NCBI GenBank assembly: GCA_949752795.1 | Contig: OX457063.1 | Span: 72,384,271-72,448,270, forward strand | Source of the DNA: Hyperoodon ampullatus | Taxonomy: Eukaryota > Chordata > Mammalia > Artiodactyla > Ziphiidae | Length of the DNA: 64,000 bases | Direction of reading: 5' to 3' | Notes under the pieces: generated by a model | The model's database searches: none | What the model was told of the DNA's origin: nothing | The model's input: only the letters and a program-made list of their open reading frames with translations | In this document: in pieces, positions 61,685 through 64,000 of the stretch | How positions within the stretch are numbered: position 1 is the first letter of the stretch | Layout of the letters: each line of letters opens with the position of its first letter | Translations under genes and position numbers: made by a program

Positions 61685-61850
61685 ATAAGGAATCTGCTAC
61701 ATGCCAGATGCTTCACTGAGGAACATACATATGCTATCTCTCCTAATTGTTTCAAAATCACTCTAATTGTATTATAATCCTGGTTTTAAAGATGAGTAAA
61801 CTGAGGCTCAAAAAGATTAAATAATTTGGGCAAGTCCTCACACAAATTCT
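61685..61850 (-). repeat. MIR SINE, second copy
   Basis: 'ctgctacatgccagatgcttcac', 'tttaaagatgagtaaactgaggctc' and 'caagtcctcacac' are the complement of MIR. It lies about 190 bp after the previous MIR in the same direction. Confidence 0.8.
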
Positions 61851-62215
61851 GGTGTTTTTGTGTACTAGCTGTGCATGCATACTTTTTCAAAACACTTAAC
61901 TTCTATGACTCTTACTTTTCTTAATATAGAGATAAACAACCCTCGTAAGGTTGTTGTAGTTCACTCTCTTGCATTTTCCAAGGGAATCCTACTGCCAATC
62001 TATAAATCAACAAATATTTGCTTGAAACCAACAATATGTCAACTAAGTTCTCTTGGGATTGAAACATTTAAGGATAAATTAACATTGGTCACAGGAGAAC
62101 ATATAGGCTTTGCTGATAAAAAAAAAAATGGTGATTAACAGCAGGCAACTATCTCTCTTCCACTTCTATAAATACCCAGCTAATAATAAAGCAAATGTGA
62201 CATAAAAGCATTGTG

Positions 62216-62460
62216 ACATATATACACTAATATGTATAAAATAGATAACTAATAAGAACCTGCTGTATAGCACAGGAAACTCTACTTCACTGTACAATAG
62301 AAACTAATACAACATTGTGAAACAACAATACCCCGATTAAAAAAATAATAAAAAACCCAAAGTTCATATGAATCATCTAGGATCTTGTAAAAGTACAGAT
62401 TAAGTATATATGGGGTGGGGCCTGAGATTTAAAATTGCAAATAAATTCCCAGGTGACATT
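62216..62460 (+). mobile_element. 5'-truncated L1 3' end with candidate 3' transduction
   Basis: 62216-62350 is L1 3' UTR ('aataagaacctgctgtatagcacagg', 'ctaatacaacattgtgaaacaac') ending in an A/T-rich tail. Without a break follows about 110 bp of MER5A-like sequence (62360-62460, 'ggggtggggcctgagattt'), an AATAAA at 62440-62445 and, 15 bases later, a run of A starting at 62461. The 12-mer aaaagcattgtg lies before the L1 (62204-62215) and after the A run (62469-62480), as a TSD enclosing both parts. This fits read-through transcription of a source L1 into its flank. The chance that the 12-mer is accidental is not negligible. Confidence 0.65.
62440..62445 (+). promoter_or_regulatory. Candidate polyadenylation signal (AATAAA)
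   Basis: AATAAA stands 15 bases before the poly-A run at 62461, the usual spacing for a processed 3' end. It supports the idea that the L1 plus MER5A-like segment was copied as one RNA. Confidence 0.6.
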
Positions 62461-62494
62461 AAAAAAAAAAAAGCATTGTGTTATATTACTAAAA

Positions 62495-62642
62495 AGAATC
62501 CTAGAGGGTATTTCAACCAAATTTCTTTTTATTGATACATAAACTGAGTTCTCCCCACAATTGTATAGCCTGCCTATAGCAGACCTAGGGTTAGAATTAA
62601 GGTGCCTGACTCCCAAGTGAATACATTTGCACTTTACCATTC
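62495..62642 (-). repeat. MIR-type SINE remnant
   Basis: 'ttattgatacataaactgag', 'ttgtatagcctgcctatagcagacctagggttagaa' and 'gtgcctgactcccaagtg' are the complement of a MIR core and 5' part. Confidence 0.6.
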
Positions 62643-62999
62643 TTTACTTTGTCATCAATTATAGAATATATCTTTGCTTTAGACATTGTGCACTGTCTTC
62701 TGATCATTTTCATCCAAATCTATTGAGACAAAGTTGTCTGACACTGATGACAGTGGTATTAAATGATACTATGGTGATTAAGAAATAAACACTCATCTAA
62801 TTCAAGATAATTAAAATTATATTTTACTCACCAGGACATCAAGTTTTTATGAAGTGGGATATACAAGGTAAAGATAAAAACTTTTCAGATATGGTCAATT
62901 CTCACTCCTGCACACTAATAAAGGGAAACGAGGGTACAGGCAATTAGCATATAAATCAAAAGTCACTAATGATAATTACTCGTGAACTGATAATTCTGT

Positions 63000-63945
63000 T
63001 TGCTGCGAACTCCAGATCCAGGCTCTACACTTCCCTGCCCTGTTCTGGGCCACGATAGAATGATTGTGCAGACACAAGAGGAGGTTGGAGGCCTCTGTTT
63101 CTGTGCCTCTTTTTAGAAATGGCTATCCACCTCCATATTTCCTCTCCTGATGGGCAACCAGCCTTCCTCCATGGGTCCAGCTTGTCCCAATCTCCAGTAA
63201 CTCTATTATTTTTTCATGGCATTTTCTGTCCTGGAAGTGGTAATGTAGATGGCATTATTTTTTACCCATAACCAGGGCACCTCACTGTAAGTGAAATATA
63301 CATCCTGACTTGTTAAAGTTGAGCATGACAACACAAACAAATGTACCTAAAATAAGCAACGTGACTTGTGTCACTTCTCAGCCAGCCTCTATTATGTTCT
63401 CATTCCCCTCTGTCATGGTGACAAGCAATGTTGTCAACAGGAGTTTCATCATCATCCTGGGTTCTAAAAGGAAAATAAGGAGAAGAGCTGCAACTCACCC
63501 ACAATAAACATGTCCAAAATGGACATGCAGCATGATCTGAAATATTTTTTTGGATTCATAATTTGGAGTCATTTATTACCATAGCATAACCTAGATCAGC
63601 CATTGTCAATTTTCAGCATCTATCAAAATCACCTAGTCCCACACCGAGTTTCCCATTCTCAGGTAAAACCCAGAATTTGCATTTCTAACAGATGATACTG
63701 ATGCTGCTAGTCCAGGAACCAGACACTAAGAACCACTGACCTGGTCCATCCTGACTAATACATGTGTAATGTTTTTATGCTGTTGTTAGTCTCTTGTAGA
63801 CATTGTCACCTTTTTCGGCTTCTTTAACCTTACTCATAGCTCTGTACAGACTGATTTGATTAAATTCTCTTCAGTTGAAACACTCTAAGTAGAAATTCTC
63901 CTTCATACTAGGACCCTGACTGATATACCCTGTATAATATTGCAC
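63000..63945 (+). repeat. Old LTR-like repeat, interrupted by MER5A
   Basis: The end 'gattaaattctcttcagttgaaacactctaagtag...ctaggaccctgactgatata' and the earlier 'ctcctgatgggcaaccagc' / 'ctccagtaactctattattttttcatgg' resemble one common mammalian LTR whose name I am not sure of. Middle parts are poorly conserved. Confidence 0.35.
63597..63738 (+). mobile_element. MER5A-like hAT-Charlie MITE
   Basis: The left end cagccattgtcaattttcagcat, the middle 'cagaatttgcatttctaacag', 'actgatgctgctagtccagg' and the right end 'ctaagaaccactg' follow the element fully. Flanks acctagat and acctggtc could be a decayed 8-bp TSD (5 of 8 match). Confidence 0.8.
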
Positions 63946-64000
63946 TTGATGTTATCCAAAAATTTTCAATATATGTTATCTCTTATCCACACAAATAAAA

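Overview
This window looks like non-coding genomic DNA from a whale, dolphin or close relative, and I see no protein-coding gene, tRNA, rRNA or CRISPR array in it. The lineage call rests on six tRNA-derived SINEs of the CHR type (5' end reading ttccctggtggcgcagtggt, internal Pol III boxes, A-rich tail) together with a Cetartiodactyla-type L1; CHR-1 SINEs are known from Cetacea and hippopotamus. Ruminant BovB/Bov-tA repeats are not seen. The base composition is AT-rich. Every longer open frame with recognisable protein similarity is a broken piece of L1; the other frames lie in SINEs, LTRs, L2 remnants, purine-rich tracts or look like chance. The window could be intergenic or lie inside a long intron; the sequence does not decide this.

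Layout. 1-3.1 kb: old L1 remnants, two CHR SINEs, an ancient repeat and a solo LTR. 3.1-11 kb: mostly unassigned sequence with a palindromic MITE, an MaLR-like LTR piece, an L2 remnant and a short hAT element with a perfect 8-bp target-site duplication (TSD). 11-19 kb: a three-layer nest in which a very decayed L1 is split by a younger L1 (11142-16339), itself split by a CHR-1 SINE. The younger L1 has lost ORF1, and its ORF1 start codon is joined in frame to ORF2. 19-31 kb: unassigned sequence with an L2 remnant, a solo MaLR-like LTR and two CHR-1 SINEs. 31-35 kb: L1M remnants, including two 3' UTRs in the same direction, a MIR and a short 5'-truncated L1 with TSD. 35-47 kb: mostly unassigned sequence with a purine tract, MIR and LTR pieces.

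47-52 kb: small DNA transposons (MER5A-like, MER2/Tigger-like), an L2, an AT microsatellite and a CHR-1 SINE. 52.45-58.93 kb: a full-span antisense L1 with TSD, 5' UTR, ORF1, ORF2 and 3' UTR all recognisable, but with a deleted ORF2 C-terminus and a CpG-rich CHR-1 SINE inside. 59-64 kb: MIR remnants, an L1 3' end that seems to carry a 3' transduction, a MER5A and an LTR-like tail.

No new enzymatic or defence system is visible. The most interesting items are the ORF1-less L1 with in-frame start fusion, the candidate L1 3' transduction at 62.2-62.5 kb, and the 300-bp internal repeat in the 5' UTR of the antisense L1. Family names come from recalled consensus patterns, not from a database search, so they should be read as probable.
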